Part shown: piece by piece, positions 22,601-34,825 of the stretch | Layout of the letters: each line of letters opens with the position of its first letter | How positions within the stretch are numbered: the stretch's first letter is position 1 | Source of the DNA: Isoetes taiwanensis | Lineage: Eukaryota; Streptophyta; Lycopodiopsida; Isoetales; Isoetaceae | Direction: 5' to 3' | DNA: 64,000 nt | Assembly (NCBI GenBank): GCA_021234155.1 | Contig: JAJEKV010000067.1 | Coordinates: forward strand, 2,524,091 to 2,588,090 | Made by a program: the position numbers and the translations under genes | Notes under the pieces: model-generated | What the model was told of the DNA's origin: nothing | The model's input: only the letters and a program-made list of their open reading frames with translations | The model's database searches: none

Positions 22601-23197
22601 ATGGATTGGCCGAGATTTGTTAAAAAATTTATGAATATCTTAATGAGAGTTGCTCTCCTGCTCTTTAGATCTTGGATCTCCCATGGAGAAAGGGTAGTGG
22701 CAGGACCTGGGAAGAGAGGTGAGAGACCTGGAGGATCTCTTGAGTATGTATTTTCTTTTGTTCAAATAAAAAAAGTGGTGCACCCATCTTTTTGTGAAAT
22801 ATCTTATATTTCTTATGTTTTCCATGTTACATTTTCGTCATACCTTTTTCCTATTCCTTTTCTTATCTCCATTCTTCGTGTTTCATTTTCTCCTTCACAA
22901 CATGCTTGTCACATCTTTTCCCAATGCATCTTTTTATTATCTCACTTTTACATCCCACTTTCTCTTTGCTTTACCATACGTTTCGTATTAGGGGTTTCAT
23001 ATTCCATCTACTTGCTTGGTTTACATTCCATATCTTGCCTTGAGCACCAATCCTGCCACACCCCTTTGAATGATGTCCAATCCTGCCACACCCCTTTGAA
23101 TGATGTTGGAGATGCGGGAAATTCTCACAACTATGTTGAGTTGGTCCCGCGTAACCAATGGCTACATGAGATCACTATAAGAGGATGGGGGATATAG
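22601..23197 (+). other. Open 198-codon frame, probably not a gene
   Basis: A plus-strand frame stays open for 198 codons but is rich in Phe, Ser, Leu and Tyr with no family signature. It includes a duplicated QSCHTPLNDV caused by the DNA repeat at 23047-23106. It runs across the left terminus of the CACTA element by 25 bp. I consider it chance. Confidence 0.2.
23047..23106. repeat. Perfect 30-bp tandem duplication
   Basis: The unit starting ccaatcctgccacacccctt occurs twice back to back with no differences, 64 bp outside the CACTA left end. Confidence 0.9.
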
Positions 23198-23540
23198 TGT
23201 CAACCCTTGTGACAAGTCGGAGATCTAGTGTCAATTTTGTGTCAAATGCTACTAACTTGACACAAAGTGCTTGCGTTGTGTCAAAATTGTGTCTAGTGCA
23301 TAGCGTCAAATATTTCATCAAAGCAATGACCCCCTTTTGTCAACCTTTTAGCACAACTTGATTAGGTTATTGCGACAACTTTTGAACAGAATTATAGCTA
23401 AGTTACGATAATTTTTCTTAAAACTTATAACAAAATGTTGTCCAAAATTTTATCTAATATTCAACGAGATTTTAAGGAGCATTTGTCAACTTTATATCGC
23501 AATTTAAATGGGTTGTTGCAACAGTTTGTAAGCAATATTC
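23173..23540. repeat. CACTA left subterminal repeat zone
   Basis: Repeated short motifs in both orientations, such as gtgtcaa, ttgacacaaag and ttgtgacaa, are clustered in the first ~350 bp. In En/Spm elements such subterminal repeats bind the TNPA-type protein. Confidence 0.65.
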
Positions 23541-23791
23541 TAACTAAGTCACTACAAGAGTTGCTTAATGCTTTTATACATCATTAAATATATGTTATTG
23601 TAGCAAGGGCTCTTACTTGGGATAATCCAACAATGGATTGGATACCTAAGAACTAATCAGATGAAGGGAAATAGGTAATGGTGAACGGTGTACCTGAGAA
23701 TATGAAAAAGAGAGCAAAGTGTTTAGGAAAGTAAGACAAATAAATGACATGTACCATTTTAGTGATAGTAATAAGCTTAAATGCTGATTAA

Positions 23792-26700
23792 TCACATGAA
23801 CACGTCAGTTTGTTCAATTAGGTCATGCTCAATATCCTCTATCTCATCATCATCTAGATATAAACAAAGAGCCAGACCCCTAATTGCTTCAGAATGATCA
23901 TGTACATGTCCAGTGATCTCTTCATCTTCAATATAATCCTCATCATGATCATGAATGTGGATTGGCGAACTAAATGGGGATCGGAGCACATAAGTTGTTT
24001 CTTTATCAACCTCCTCTCGTTCTGAAAGTCCCAATGGTGATTCTAAAGGAACGTGTTCATTAGTATCATCATCAAGCAAACCATCTCCCAAATACACACC
24101 TTCCTCTTCAGTGTTGATGGCAGTATCTTCCAATTCTCCTTCTTCTGCGTCATGCAACAATGGGTCATCAACATCATTAGATATACCTAGAACACTCTCG
24201 CGACGACCACCACCGTCACCACTGCCATCTCCTCCACCACTACCACCATCATCAAAATCATTAGCAACATCAACATGAACGTCACCACCACCACTACCAC
24301 CACCATCATCAAAATCATCATCATCATGAATGTCATGAGAGAGCTCTTCCATATTATTTTCAGCTATAGGAAAAGCAATTACACGTCGAGCCCTTGGTTG
24401 ACAATGTACGACAATCCACCACTTTGTATCATTAGGGTTCTCGTGGATAAATATCTGCTCAACCTGACTTGGAAAAACAAAAGGTTCTTTCATTTCGTGT
24501 AATACCTTCAAGAATCCACTTCAGAAATCCCGACGGATGAGTCCTAACCGCCTTGCCACGACCTCGATACCACTTTGAACCATCGTGCCTTCAAAACATT
24601 TACATGAAAGCTACGATAATCCAACTCAATAATGTCACCAAGATTCCCATGTAATTTAGGCTACTCTCCGTAAGGTTGTGATCCCTGTTGCTAGATTGAC
24701 TTTTTGTTCAAATTCGAAATGATTCCTCGAATCAAATGTCACCCCTACACTTATCAACACCGTTGATGCGAAAATGTCTGCCCGTATGCCCACATCGGCA
24801 TAAAATCGTGCCTAGAACAAATTGATAGTAATAATGAGTAATATAGTATAAACAAAATGAAACTTCGGTCAAAGATTTATAATACCTTTCTACTACAACC
24901 AAGAGCAAGCTCGAATCATCATCCGAATAACTTGACCACAATCTTTAGCTTCGGCCCATACGAGCCAACAACCACATATTATCCATAACATCCGAACAGA
25001 TTGTCCCATTGATCGTCATGTTGACCTTCTACGTGCATCCTCCTTAGCAATTTCATACAAGTCTCTCCATGGTTGTAAACTTGCAGTATTATTAAGAACA
25101 AATGTGCTTACCGCAAAGATGCATGTCATCACTGTACTTCGCTTCTACACCATTACCCCCTCGTAATACTTCTGATGTAATCTCCTTGAGTTCTTCTTTC
25201 TCCCACAACTTAGGACCATCTGGATGGCACGAGGTAGTGATATCATTAAGATAAAGTAGCGTTTCTTGTACAAGATGGCCTTCAGCCATGCAACCCTCTC
25301 GGTTTTGCCATTTGATCTAACAAAAAACTTTTAAGCACCTTCATGTAGCGCTCTAGAAAAAACATCCATCTACTAGGGGCAGGTCCTGCCAATCTTATCT
25401 CATTTGGAATATGTATCAACAGATGTACCTGTTTATTAAGTACATTGTTTATTGTACTTGTAGTATATTTGCTAAAAACAAAATTATATAATTGCATAGA
25501 ATTTGTTTAGTAGTACCTGTAGGTCAAAAAAACTGGTGGGAAACTCCTTTTCAATGTCACAAAGCAGTATAATCACTTCCTCCTCCACCTTTGATATTTC
25601 GGCCACGTCGATCTCTTTAGAAGAGACCCACCTTGCAAATTTTCCCAATCGAAATATAATGCTCCTTACTTGTGGGGTCAAGAAGTCCCCTATCACACAA
25701 GGAAGTATATGCTGCAAAGTACATATAATATCATTGCATATATTGCAAAATAATCTATTGCAAGGAATAAGAGTACAATAATCAAAATGTACCTGAAGAA
25801 ACTTGTGCCAATCATGCGTCTTCAACCCAGTGAGACTGCCTTTTTTTGTAAACGCCTTTCTCAAAGAAGCCCCATATCCAGTTGGTGTCCGCACCTTTGC
25901 TATCCTCTTATTCACTTCAACCCGTTCTTTCTTTCCTAGAACCCATGCACCTTGTTTCCATGTTAGAGTCTTCTTGCCTTTTCTCTCAATGGGCCAATAT
26001 TTCCTTTTTATGTTGTGCTCTTTCAGATCCAATCTAGCAGCCAATGTTTCCCATTCACCCATTAAATGCTGCCAAAGGGAATGAGCAACATTCTTGAAAA
26101 TGTGCATAGGATCAAGTAAATGAACCAATTCCAAGTCAGTCCAATACTCCAACCTATAAAAAATAGATAACCTCTTCATTCCAGGAGGAAGATTTGCATT
26201 GACATCTCTATAACCAGTCAAGTAATCCACATTGGGATTTTTCTCCTGCCAAGCATCCAACCAATCCTTGGGCGTCCATCTCTTTGGCTTCGGCGTGTCA
26301 TCAGAGCCACGCGCCGAATGGCCATCAGCCAAGTACTTTTTATGCCCCAAATATATTTGCTTTTTCAGATGTTTTGACCTGTAAGAGGTTAAGCTAGTCC
26401 CACAAGATGGGCATCCACATGCACCGCTTGTTTGTAGACCTGCAATGAGAATAAAGATAAACTATTAGAATAATGATTGAACTTTGATAGATTTTGCACT
26501 AGTACCTACTATATCATACCTGAAGCTTCAGAAAAACCTGGATAGTCATGAAGAGTAAAGCATAGCATCCCATAAAATGTAAAGTCATGTGGAGTTTTAG
26601 AGATGTCGTACATGTGCACTCCCTTCCACAAAATTTCAAGTTCTTCTACTAAAGGTTCTAAGTAAACATCCATGTTTTTCACTTTATATTTTCCTGTAAT

Positions 26701-28159
26701 AGCCATTTCATGCTTAATAGAAAGTATAAATGAAACTGTATATAAATACATATTTGGAATGATCAAATAAATACAAAAGATAAAGAAATCATACACATAC
26801 ATACCTGGAATGATCAAACTCAACATAATATGGCTAGGTTTTGTAGCCATCCATGGTGGTATATTATAATTTACAACTGCTACAGGCCACACACTATGTG
26901 AGGATGACTGAGTCCCCCATGGGCAAACACCATCAATCCCTAATCCAAGCCTTATATTGCGGGGTTCCAATTCAAAAATGGGCCACTTTTCTTCTATATG
27001 TTTCCATAAGGCCCCGTCTGCAGGAGTTCTCATTTTTCCATCCCTGCTACGATGTCGTGCATGGTAATCCATGAAGTCTACTAGTGTTGGTGATCGAAAA
27101 ATATGTCGAAGGCGAGGAATTATAGGCATATGCCGTAATACCTTTCTTGGCACCTTTGTCTTTCTACCTTCCTCATAACGCGCTTCCCCACATTTTAGAC
27201 AAGATTGATCATTTGCATAGTCATTGCGAAATAGAACACAATCATTAACACATGCATGCACGACATTATACTCGAGTCCAAATGAACGCAATAGCTCTCT
27301 AGCCTCCCTCCTAGACTTTGGGAGACAATGCCCATCTGGCAAGATTTTATCAAGTAAACTATAGAAAACAAAAGTAAGCATATATACAATAAACTTTAAC
27401 ATTCAAATGAGTTACACCTACGTACCTGAAAAGTTCAGAGACGCTATTGTTGCTCCAACCAACTTTGTGTTGGAGATTTAGGATTAGTATACAAGTAGCA
27501 AGGCGAGAAACACGAGCATTTGGGAATAATGGTGTGCTTGCCTCATCCTGGAGATATGCTGCCTTTTCCCTATATGAGTTGTCATTTACATTGCTAGCAT
27601 GTGCACCATCATCGTTTTCGCTACCATTGGCTTGTTCATTTGTTGGAAAGAAATTTTTGATGGTATCATTAATTGCATCCTCACCAATGAATGCATTATG
27701 TGAGTCAGGCGCTTCATCAGAGGACTACATAGACCAAATATAATAGAATAATAAATAAGAAAATTCTACTTTATTTTAATTCTATTCTACAAAAGAATTA
27801 TTTTAAGAACCAACTTACATCATTTTCATCATGTTCGGGATCATGTCCTTCATCATGTTGACTTGGTCGCGTCTGCCAAAGACCAAACTTTACTTCATGT
27901 TCTTGACGAATGCGGATTTAACGAAAGTGGTCTTGCCTTTACACTTGTTGCACCAACAAAGACCGCGATGGAGATAGAAAGCTTTATTTGGGTTCTCTTC
28001 TCGCTTCCTATTCTTAGGTTCGCAAGATGATGAAGACGTTGAAGATGTTGACTTTCCAAGTGATGACGAAGATGATGATTTTCTTAAGATGCGACGTGGC
28101 AAGCAGCTATCCCTGGCATTGCCACTACTTTCTGAGCTCGACATATTGAACCTGTTCAA
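23792..28159 (-). pseudogene. CACTA TNPD-type transposase (TNP2/Transposase_21), damaged
   Basis: The minus-strand exons follow the TNP2 order. First is a Ser-rich N-terminus (28159-27890), then LFPNARVSRLATCILILNLQ (27727-27425). The core exon 27367-26805 carries NDCVLFRNDY, CLKCGEARYEE, KVPRKVLRHMPIIPRLRHIF, RNIRLGLGIDGVCPWG and SSSHSVWPVAVVNYNIPPWM. DVYLEPLVEELEILWKGV follows at 26700-26520, then GLKTHDWHKFLQ (26440-25800), ILPCVIGDF (25711-25517), and the DUF4218 segment EIRLAGPAPSRWMFFLERYM (25428-25297). GT-AG boundaries support most introns. A one-base shift near 25297 breaks the join into MAEGHLVQETLLYLND, a stop occurs in the next exon (~25010), and there is an apparent frame shift near 27900. 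A last exon (24511-23792) has EPFVFPSQVEQIFIHEN followed by an Asp/Gly-rich tail. The protein would bind and cut the CACTA ends; this copy looks inactive. Confidence 0.85.
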
Positions 28160-28929
28160 TAATTTACATCATCAAATGAAGTAAATGAAAATAAATAGTA
28201 TACTTCCAGGCAATTATCTTTCTACCTTAAATATAAAATAGACATATATGCAAAATAAAAAGATAATGCCCTAAGGGTTTACATTCCACTCCTGAGGGGA
28301 GGGTCTTTGTTGGGGGGGGGGGGCTAATGAGCAAGACCATAATGAAAATGCACCAACTTTCCGTAAACCAAAGGAAGACTGCTCGGACTCAAGAACAAAA
28401 AGACCAGAAACATTCCAAGCTGTAAACGAACCAAAAATGAGAGGCACATCATACATTACTAAAATAGTTTTTTAAATTACTGGATTAGAGGCCATGATGA
28501 AAGAAGATAATCTTTGGGCCTCTCACCTTGTATGACATATAGTGGTAATAAGCCACCTTGTACCACATATATTTGTATTGTGTAGATAAGCCATGTAGAC
28601 AAGGCAATTTCAATCATGACCTTATAAACCATTTACCATGTGTCCTATGATTTACTATGGAATACATTAAAATTTAATGTATTCATTTTGCCAATATACT
28701 TTACGATTAGGAATGGCAAGAAAAAAGAGGAGGGAAAAAAAATGATGGGAGGTAACAGACGAGAGGGAAAAAAAAATGATGGGCTAACAGACGAAATATT
28801 GAGACGAAATATGGAAGATCTTCGTAACAAAAAAAATGGCGCGATTTCTAACCTTAAATCTTGGTTCTCTGTATTCGATTGCATTGAGCTCGCCGATTAT
28901 CATTCCCAGCTTCGTTTGCCATCGCCAAA
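28160..28929. promoter_or_regulatory. Shared upstream region between the two CACTA genes
   Basis: The 770 bp between the divergent start codons must contain the promoters and leaders of both genes. It includes a poly-G run at about 28311-28323. I cannot place TATA boxes with confidence. Confidence 0.4.
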
Positions 28930-31900
28930 ATGCCCAGCAGTAAGTATTTAGAAATAGAAATAAACAATTTTGTGATTAGGGTTTCTGAGTCGGTGACATT
29001 TATTATTCTTTGTTTTTCTTTCAGTGTCTCGTGATGGATCTGGCAAGGATAAGGAGGGCTCAACGGATGATTCTAGTGGAGAAAGGCTTCAAAGTTACCT
29101 TGCAAATGTGCCTGGAGATCTTCTGACTGCTCTAATGAGCGAATTGGAGAAACGTGTTCGAAGAAATTCCGCAAATGATGATTCAAATAACTCATCCAGA
29201 TCGTTTGGGAAGCACAATGACGATTTAAGAGGAAAGAATGAACACCTCGAAATGAGAAAGAAAGGAAAGGAAAGGTAGGCATTTTTATTTCTTTGATGTA
29301 AATCCAGCATTTTTTGGTTCTTGTTTTGGGTATCTTTTTCTGTTCTGTTTTGCTATATAGCTGCAACTTTCTTTTCTGATATGATGCCTACTTTCTTTGT
29401 TAGGTTGAAGCATCCACGACGCTCAAGTAATTCATGCAACATTCCAGAAGCTGAGACTTCAAAAGAAGGAGCTAAAAGAAAATCTGTTGTCTTAAACAAG
29501 CACATTGTTTTAAGTGCTTCTTCGTCATCTTCAGAGGACGATGGATCTGGTAATGAAGACTCCTATTCCCCTGATGCAAATCTTCAAAAAAACAACGCTG
29601 ATAAGGAAGAGTTTGAAATTGATCTTTCATACAATGTACAATTCAGGAGATTATCAAATTCGGAGGTATGTTTTATAGTTTATTTCATTGTTTTTTGTGC
29701 CTCCCTTTCTTGTTAAAAATAAAGTATAGACAGTAATATTCTGGTGTTATTAACAGCACCACAAATCCAAGAAGCAAGCTTCTTTTCTCAATCATGAATT
29801 ATGAATACATATATTAGGCTGTATGTTTGTTTCATGCAATTGCTGGTATAATGCAAAGGCCCCTTGAATATGTTTTGCTTTGGAGAAGCAAGCTGAGAAC
29901 TGCACTGTAGAATGTTGCCCCATCCATCTCTCAACAGATTTAGTCCTGCAGCCTTGCTTACATGATGAGGAGCGCTTGAATGCAAAACCTCTGCAAGTGG
30001 CCCCCCTGCTGCTGCTGCACCTGCATCTGAACCTGCAGTAAACCATGATGGCCTAGAACCATTGGTGTTCTTATTGTTGTTATTATTATTGTTGTTGCTG
30101 TTATTTGTTGCCAGGCCAATTTGAATAGGATCTGCCATATCCTCTTTGGATTTGCCCCCCTTCAGTGCAGAGAAAAGAGTAGGGTTCCAGACTGGACTGG
30201 CAGTGGCCAATTCAGAGGAGTTGCCTGCACATGATCTGGATATGGAGAGTTGTATGGAGGACGAGTTGTTGGTGTTGCTTCTTGACTTATCTTCCTCATT
30301 TTCTGGCCAAGAGAAGTTGGTTGTATCCCTAGACCTAGGCCAATCATCAAAAAAATGCCTCAATGCCTGTATTTCTGGTTTCCTTTCCATGCTCATCAGT
30401 TCCAGAGCACCGCTGTTTCTCAGTTGGCTCTGTTCATGCTGTTCCATCATGTTGCTATGCCTGCTTGGATCTGCAATTCCTCCAAATCCCTGCGCAGATT
30501 TATCCCTGCTAGAGTCGTAAACCAGGGGATTCATGCTCTGAGTCGTAAGAGGCAGCTTGGAAGATTCTGAATTCCCTTTGTAGACCGTGCCATAATTACC
30601 CTGACCAAGTAACTGCTCATGTTAAACTTCCAGATATTGTACATCCAGTGCACCTTCATTACTGTTTCTGGCTATCAATGCCTGCATGGACCTGAGCCAA
30701 TGCTGCTGCAACCCTTTTGTTGGCCAATTCCTCAGTTTCTTGTAACTTTTTACTTAGGCTGACGCATCCTTAGTCTCAGGAGTTGCAGCTAGATGGCTCT
30801 GTTTTAAATGCTCTCGTTTATATCATTGTCTTTATTTTTAAATTTCAGGTTTGCTTTTTTAAAGGAGAGCTATTAAGAGATGAAGCTGGCCGCGAGTTTG
30901 AGGAAAAAGCAGCCGATGCTTTGAAACTATACTGTAGGGAAGTGGATAAGCATTTCAAAGACATAAAGCCACGTCATCTTCAAAAGACATTGAAATATGT
31001 TCGCGAGCAGTTTGGTGATGGATTGAGCGACATGGACATTATTAGGTTCTTGAAGAAAAGATGGCGACATTGGAGGTTAGAAATCACCTCACACTTTTCT
31101 TATTATTTATTTAAATAAGCTTACCTTTTCTTTATGTGAATGTTAATCAGGGATAACCTGCGAAGGAATGTCCGTGCTGGCAATGCAACAAGGCCAATGC
31201 AAGTTGATGAAGAGTCATGGAAAAGGTTTGTGGATTCTTGTGACAAGGTCTATCAACGTCAAAAGGATGCTGCTGCCAAACGGAAAACAAGACAGCGAAC
31301 TGGTTCTGGTGGACTTACATCAATCAAGACTAAGTTTGTAAGTTGCTAATCTTGTCTTCAATTTTGTTTGTACATCTGCCAGAATTGTAATGCAAGTAAC
31401 CCCAGTCCATTGACAGCAATCTGCACTCTTGTTCCAAGAGGGAAGAACTTTATCTTCACCAAACCTTAGTTTAAGACCGGATTTGAATGCATGTCTGCTT
31501 TGTTACAGACAGTGAGAGATCCCCTGCATAGGTTGTTAGCAATGTGAGAGATTTAAAGACATTTCTAACAATGTGGGTGTGAATTTTCTTTCCTTCTGAT
31601 ACTGCTTTCGTTTTGATGCAACTCTGCAAAAAGCACAAATAAGCTTTAACCAGAGCATGTCTGCCCTGATGATTGAGGATATCCAAGGTATGCGCTGCTT
31701 GTTCCAAATGTCCTCTCTTGCACAATGCCTCTACCTTCAGCAGAATATCACATTTTGGTGCCTTAGTTCTTCCTTGCTCTAAAACCTGATTAGACACTTC
31801 CTTCTGTTTTCTTCTTAATACCTGGTTTAACCCAGAAAGTCTGGGACATGATCATGTCACTACATTCTGCAAAAAGGAAAAGAAAAGATGCAAAATTTTG

Positions 31901-34006
31901 AGACTACCAACCTGCTAGATTGTTCTGACGGAGATGCATAATTCATGTCACAACTAGCCATGTTCGAGTATTGTCGGTTTACTGTAAGAAGAGGCAATTT
32001 TGGTTGCAGCCATATGCACTTGTGCTTCGCCGCTCTCATGCAGCGAGTCTTGTAAGATAGTTCTCATCTAACAACGAGAACCAACGGAAATAACAAACCA
32101 AGGCAACAAGGTGCTGTTATGACGATGGATTGCCCTGGCGAATGGGTCCTAAACAATGTGTCCTAATGTTTGATCAATGTATTTGGTTGTTTAATATTTT
32201 GATGTTATTCTCTGTTGGACGTTGGGCATGGGTATTTTGGTTTGCTTGCGTGTGCTCATTTTGGCTGTAAGTTGTATGGGCTTTTTTATGTATTCAAGCA
32301 GAGGATTTCCTCCTCTTAAATCCAGTCATTGGCCCCTTCTCTATTTGCCCCTCTCTACTCTGTTCCGGCAGTTTTTGGTAGCTTGTCGGCCTGCTCTGTT
32401 CAATTTGGAAGCAGGGGTTTGCCAAGCTATAACCCCCTCCATTGCCGAATTTAAGCATCCATTTTCAAGTAGCTCTAATGTCTGAAAGCTTGTTGTTTGT
32501 TGTATTAAAACTCCTTGGGCTTATATACATATTTTGGTCTTGCATTTGTGTGAGCAAAAGTTGGTTTTTTGTGCAGAAGTTTGACAACTTTAGCTATTTT
32601 TGCAAGAGGAGCAGAGGATTTCGGATTTCTTTTTCTCAGTTTTGTAGCATTTGTTAGAAACATCTTTGAACCATTATCTCTGCCCACATTTCCTAACGTT
32701 TCAAGAATGGGCAGTTTCAAGATTGGGGCTCAATGCCCACAGATGATATGCTGCAAGAGATCTTGGAAAAAGGTGGATATGCAGCCTTTAAGAAGAGAAT
32801 GATGGCAAAAGGTTTTGCTCCAAAAAAGGTAATTGCTCCACGATCTTTTCTATTTTCTTATTTATTCTCAAGTGCAAAGTATAGAGCTTTTTGAACTCAA
32901 ATGAATTGGAAGAAGATAGAATAAATTGCGCTTGTTGCATGGCTTTAAGTTCAACCTACTCCAAAAGGAAGCTGCTTCCAGGAAATACTTGAAAGCAACT
33001 AGCAAGTTTCTGGATCTACTTCTTTAATATCATCACTCCTATGCAGATATTCCCAAACTGTTCTTTGGTATCTCAACGCTACCTCCAGTCTATTTAACCA
33101 CACATAAATTCTATCTACTATTGATGAGGATTGTTAGAATGCAGATAATGTAGCAGTGGACGGACAGTAATGAGGATTACTAACTGGGCAGTTATATGAA
33201 GCCTGCTAGTGCAGGCTTCTGTAACCTAAGTGTAGTCGCTTGCTATATTATAAACTGAGTAGTTGAAAAACAAGGCGGAATTGGACATAATGGAATTGAT
33301 AGTAATCTATGGAACAGGCGAAACAATGATTATCTGTGTAGATTAAATTTGCATTTCAGTGTCACTGATTTTTGTTTCTCATTTGGTTGCATTTCTCTTG
33401 ATGACCATTTCGAATCTTTCATAATTATAAACTTTTGTGTGTCTTAAATATAGTTTAAGGCCATGGATTATGTTAAAGGAACAAGTCCGGGCATAATCTT
33501 TAAGGTGAAATCGAGAAAAGGCAAGGAAATTGAGACGGTAAGAATTGTTTCTATGTAAATATTGGATCTTTTTTATTTTAATTACTCTTTTCATCTCTAC
33601 TTTTCTAATGTGCAGGAGGTATGTTACATTGATAGCGATTCTGACAAGGAAAAGGTAAATATTGTGTATCATTCCATTCTCGTAATTCTTTTCCTGCCCA
33701 TGACAGCCTAGAGTATTTTTCAATTAAATATTGCGTTGCATAAACCATGTGCTGAAAATTTAGTGTCAACATTGCTGGCCATCATACCCTCGCAAATTAA
33801 CTCTAACATCCCTTCTGAAATGTTACTAACAAAATAGAAAAACTGGCATTTGTCGAACTAATGTTTTTGCATTTGACATTTGTTTAAAAGTCTGATGTAT
33901 ATTTGTGAAATGTGATTAATAGGGAGAATGCAGTGGAGAAAAAGATGATGGTTCTCAAGGCACTTCTGGTGATCCACAAGATGGAGATAATGTTGCCGAT
34001 GAATAA
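28930..34006 (+). CDS. CACTA accessory gene, Transposase_24 (Ptta/En/Spm)-like; nine exons
   Basis: A consistent spliced model joins 28930-28939, 29025-29274, 29404-29665, 30849-31075, 31151-31337, 32706-32828 (acceptor at 32714 also possible), 33454-33537, 33616-33654 and 33923-34006. All introns are GT-AG, every junction keeps frame, and the total is 1,266 nt, or about 421 aa plus stop. The N-terminus is Ser/Asp-rich and hydrophilic. The middle (exon 4) is helical with AGREFEEKAADALKLYCREV and RFLKKRWRHWR. Exon 5 has DEESWKRFVDSCDKVYQRQK then AAKRKTRQRTGSGG. This resembles the W-x-x-(F/L)-V...Q...K-x-R...TGS pattern of the plant transposase family that accompanies TNPD. By position it would be the TNPA-like partner binding the subterminal repeats. 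The tail is acidic. Functional assignment is inference; the intact reading frame is seen directly. Confidence 0.72.
29788..30775 (-). pseudogene. Captured GRF transcription factor C-terminus
   Basis: Within intron 3 of the accessory gene and antisense to it, 248 codons carry the signature C-terminal motifs of plant growth-regulating factors in order. These are FFD (LRHFFDDWPRSRD), TQL-like (IQLSIS), GGPL (GGPLAEVLHSS), then AGLNLLRDGWGN. Spacers hold Asn repeats and SALKGGKSKEDMADP. The QLQ and WRC DNA-binding domains are missing and the frame is broken upstream of about 30540, so it is not an active GRF. It is best explained as a host gene fragment taken up by the CACTA element. Antisense transcription toward host GRF mRNAs is possible but unproven. 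Confidence 0.78.
31470..31850 (-). pseudogene. Captured PPR protein fragment
   Basis: In intron 5 of the accessory gene, antisense, a frame reads LLKVEALCKRGHLEQAAHTL, DILNHQG, AYLCFLQSCIKTKAVSEGKK, IHTHIVRN. This matches the N-terminal PPR repeats of plant PLS-class PPR proteins (pattern LC..G.L.EAL..L..M...G, then Y..LL..C.....L..GK..H.HI). Sequence up to about 32110 may belong to the same captured segment. Only one to two repeats are present. Confidence 0.68.
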
Positions 34007-34289
34007 GTTCAAGCATTATTCTGATTTATTAAGTCTCTGAAAATTACTCTTGTTTTGTAGTATTTGACCTTTCGCATATGAGCAGTTCATTTGTAAAAGA
34101 CTTATTATTATGAATACGAGTATTCAACTTGTGTACTTTGTCACACCTCGGAGTAATTTTAAAACAAAATTAATGAAACGAAAAGGAATCTTGCTGTTAT
34201 ACAATGATGCTATTAACATATTGGTTTGTAGAATGGTTCTGGGTCTGATAAGTGCACTAGGTGAAGCAATATTTGTAGTAAGTTAGTCA

Positions 34290-34822
34290 CAAGCTTTGAT
34301 GTTAGCTAATTTATAGTTGACGAAATATATATGCCACCTTGGTTATTAACTCGTCACGACTTTATTGCAATTGAGTTATAATATTGTTGGAACATATATG
34401 CCATGTTGGTTATTAGCTCGTCACAACCTTGATGGCATTTTGCCCCTATATGTACAATTAATTGTTGCAATCGAGTCATCATATTGTTGGAATAGTTGAC
34501 GATACTTTGATGCTATATTTGTTATAGTGATCTCAAAATTAATGACGCTATCTTGACACTAACTTTTTGGCTATCTTGACACTAGCTTCTTGGCAATGAT
34601 GTTGCAATTTTGTTAAAAAGGCCCCTCTGTGTCAGGTGTTGTGACAATTGAATGTGCCACAACCTTGACATCACACTTGACGCCCGAGCGTCAACTTTGT
34701 GGCAAATGATCACGTCAGCTACAGTGGCAAAACTGTGACAACTTTTGAAGTTTAAGGGGATCTATTTGTGTCAAGATTTTTGACGTTATACTAGACGTTA
34801 TTGGCACCTTTCTCTTGTAGTG
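34290..34822. repeat. CACTA right subterminal repeat zone
   Basis: The mirror zone holds gtcaggtgttgtgacaattg, ttgacatcacacttgacgcc and related copies. It also carries a longer direct duplication, atatatgccaccttggttat near 34327 and atatatgccatgttggttat near 34396. It matches the motif type of the left end. Confidence 0.65.
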
Positions 34823-34825
34823 GAT

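Larger units (their letters stand above)
23173..34822. mobile_element. 11.65-kb CACTA (En/Spm) transposon
   Basis: The left terminus is CACTATAAGAGG and the right terminus, read inward on the minus strand, is CACTACAAGAGAAAGG. A 3-bp GAT target-site duplication flanks both (23170-23172 and 34823-34825), as expected for CACTA elements. Subterminal zones carry repeated TTGACA/TGTCAA motifs. Inside are two divergent genes: a TNPD-like transposase on the minus strand and a multi-exon accessory gene on the plus strand, with fragments of host GRF and PPR genes in the accessory gene's introns. Complete ends and target-site duplication make the boundaries very secure. Confidence 0.93.

Noticed and set aside
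22601-23197. 198-codon plus-strand frame
   Set aside because: No recognisable domain, Phe/Ser/Tyr-rich composition, and it crosses the CACTA left terminus.
30146-30520. Plus-strand frame opposite the GRF fragment
   Set aside because: Antisense shadow of the captured GRF C-terminus, which has real motifs.
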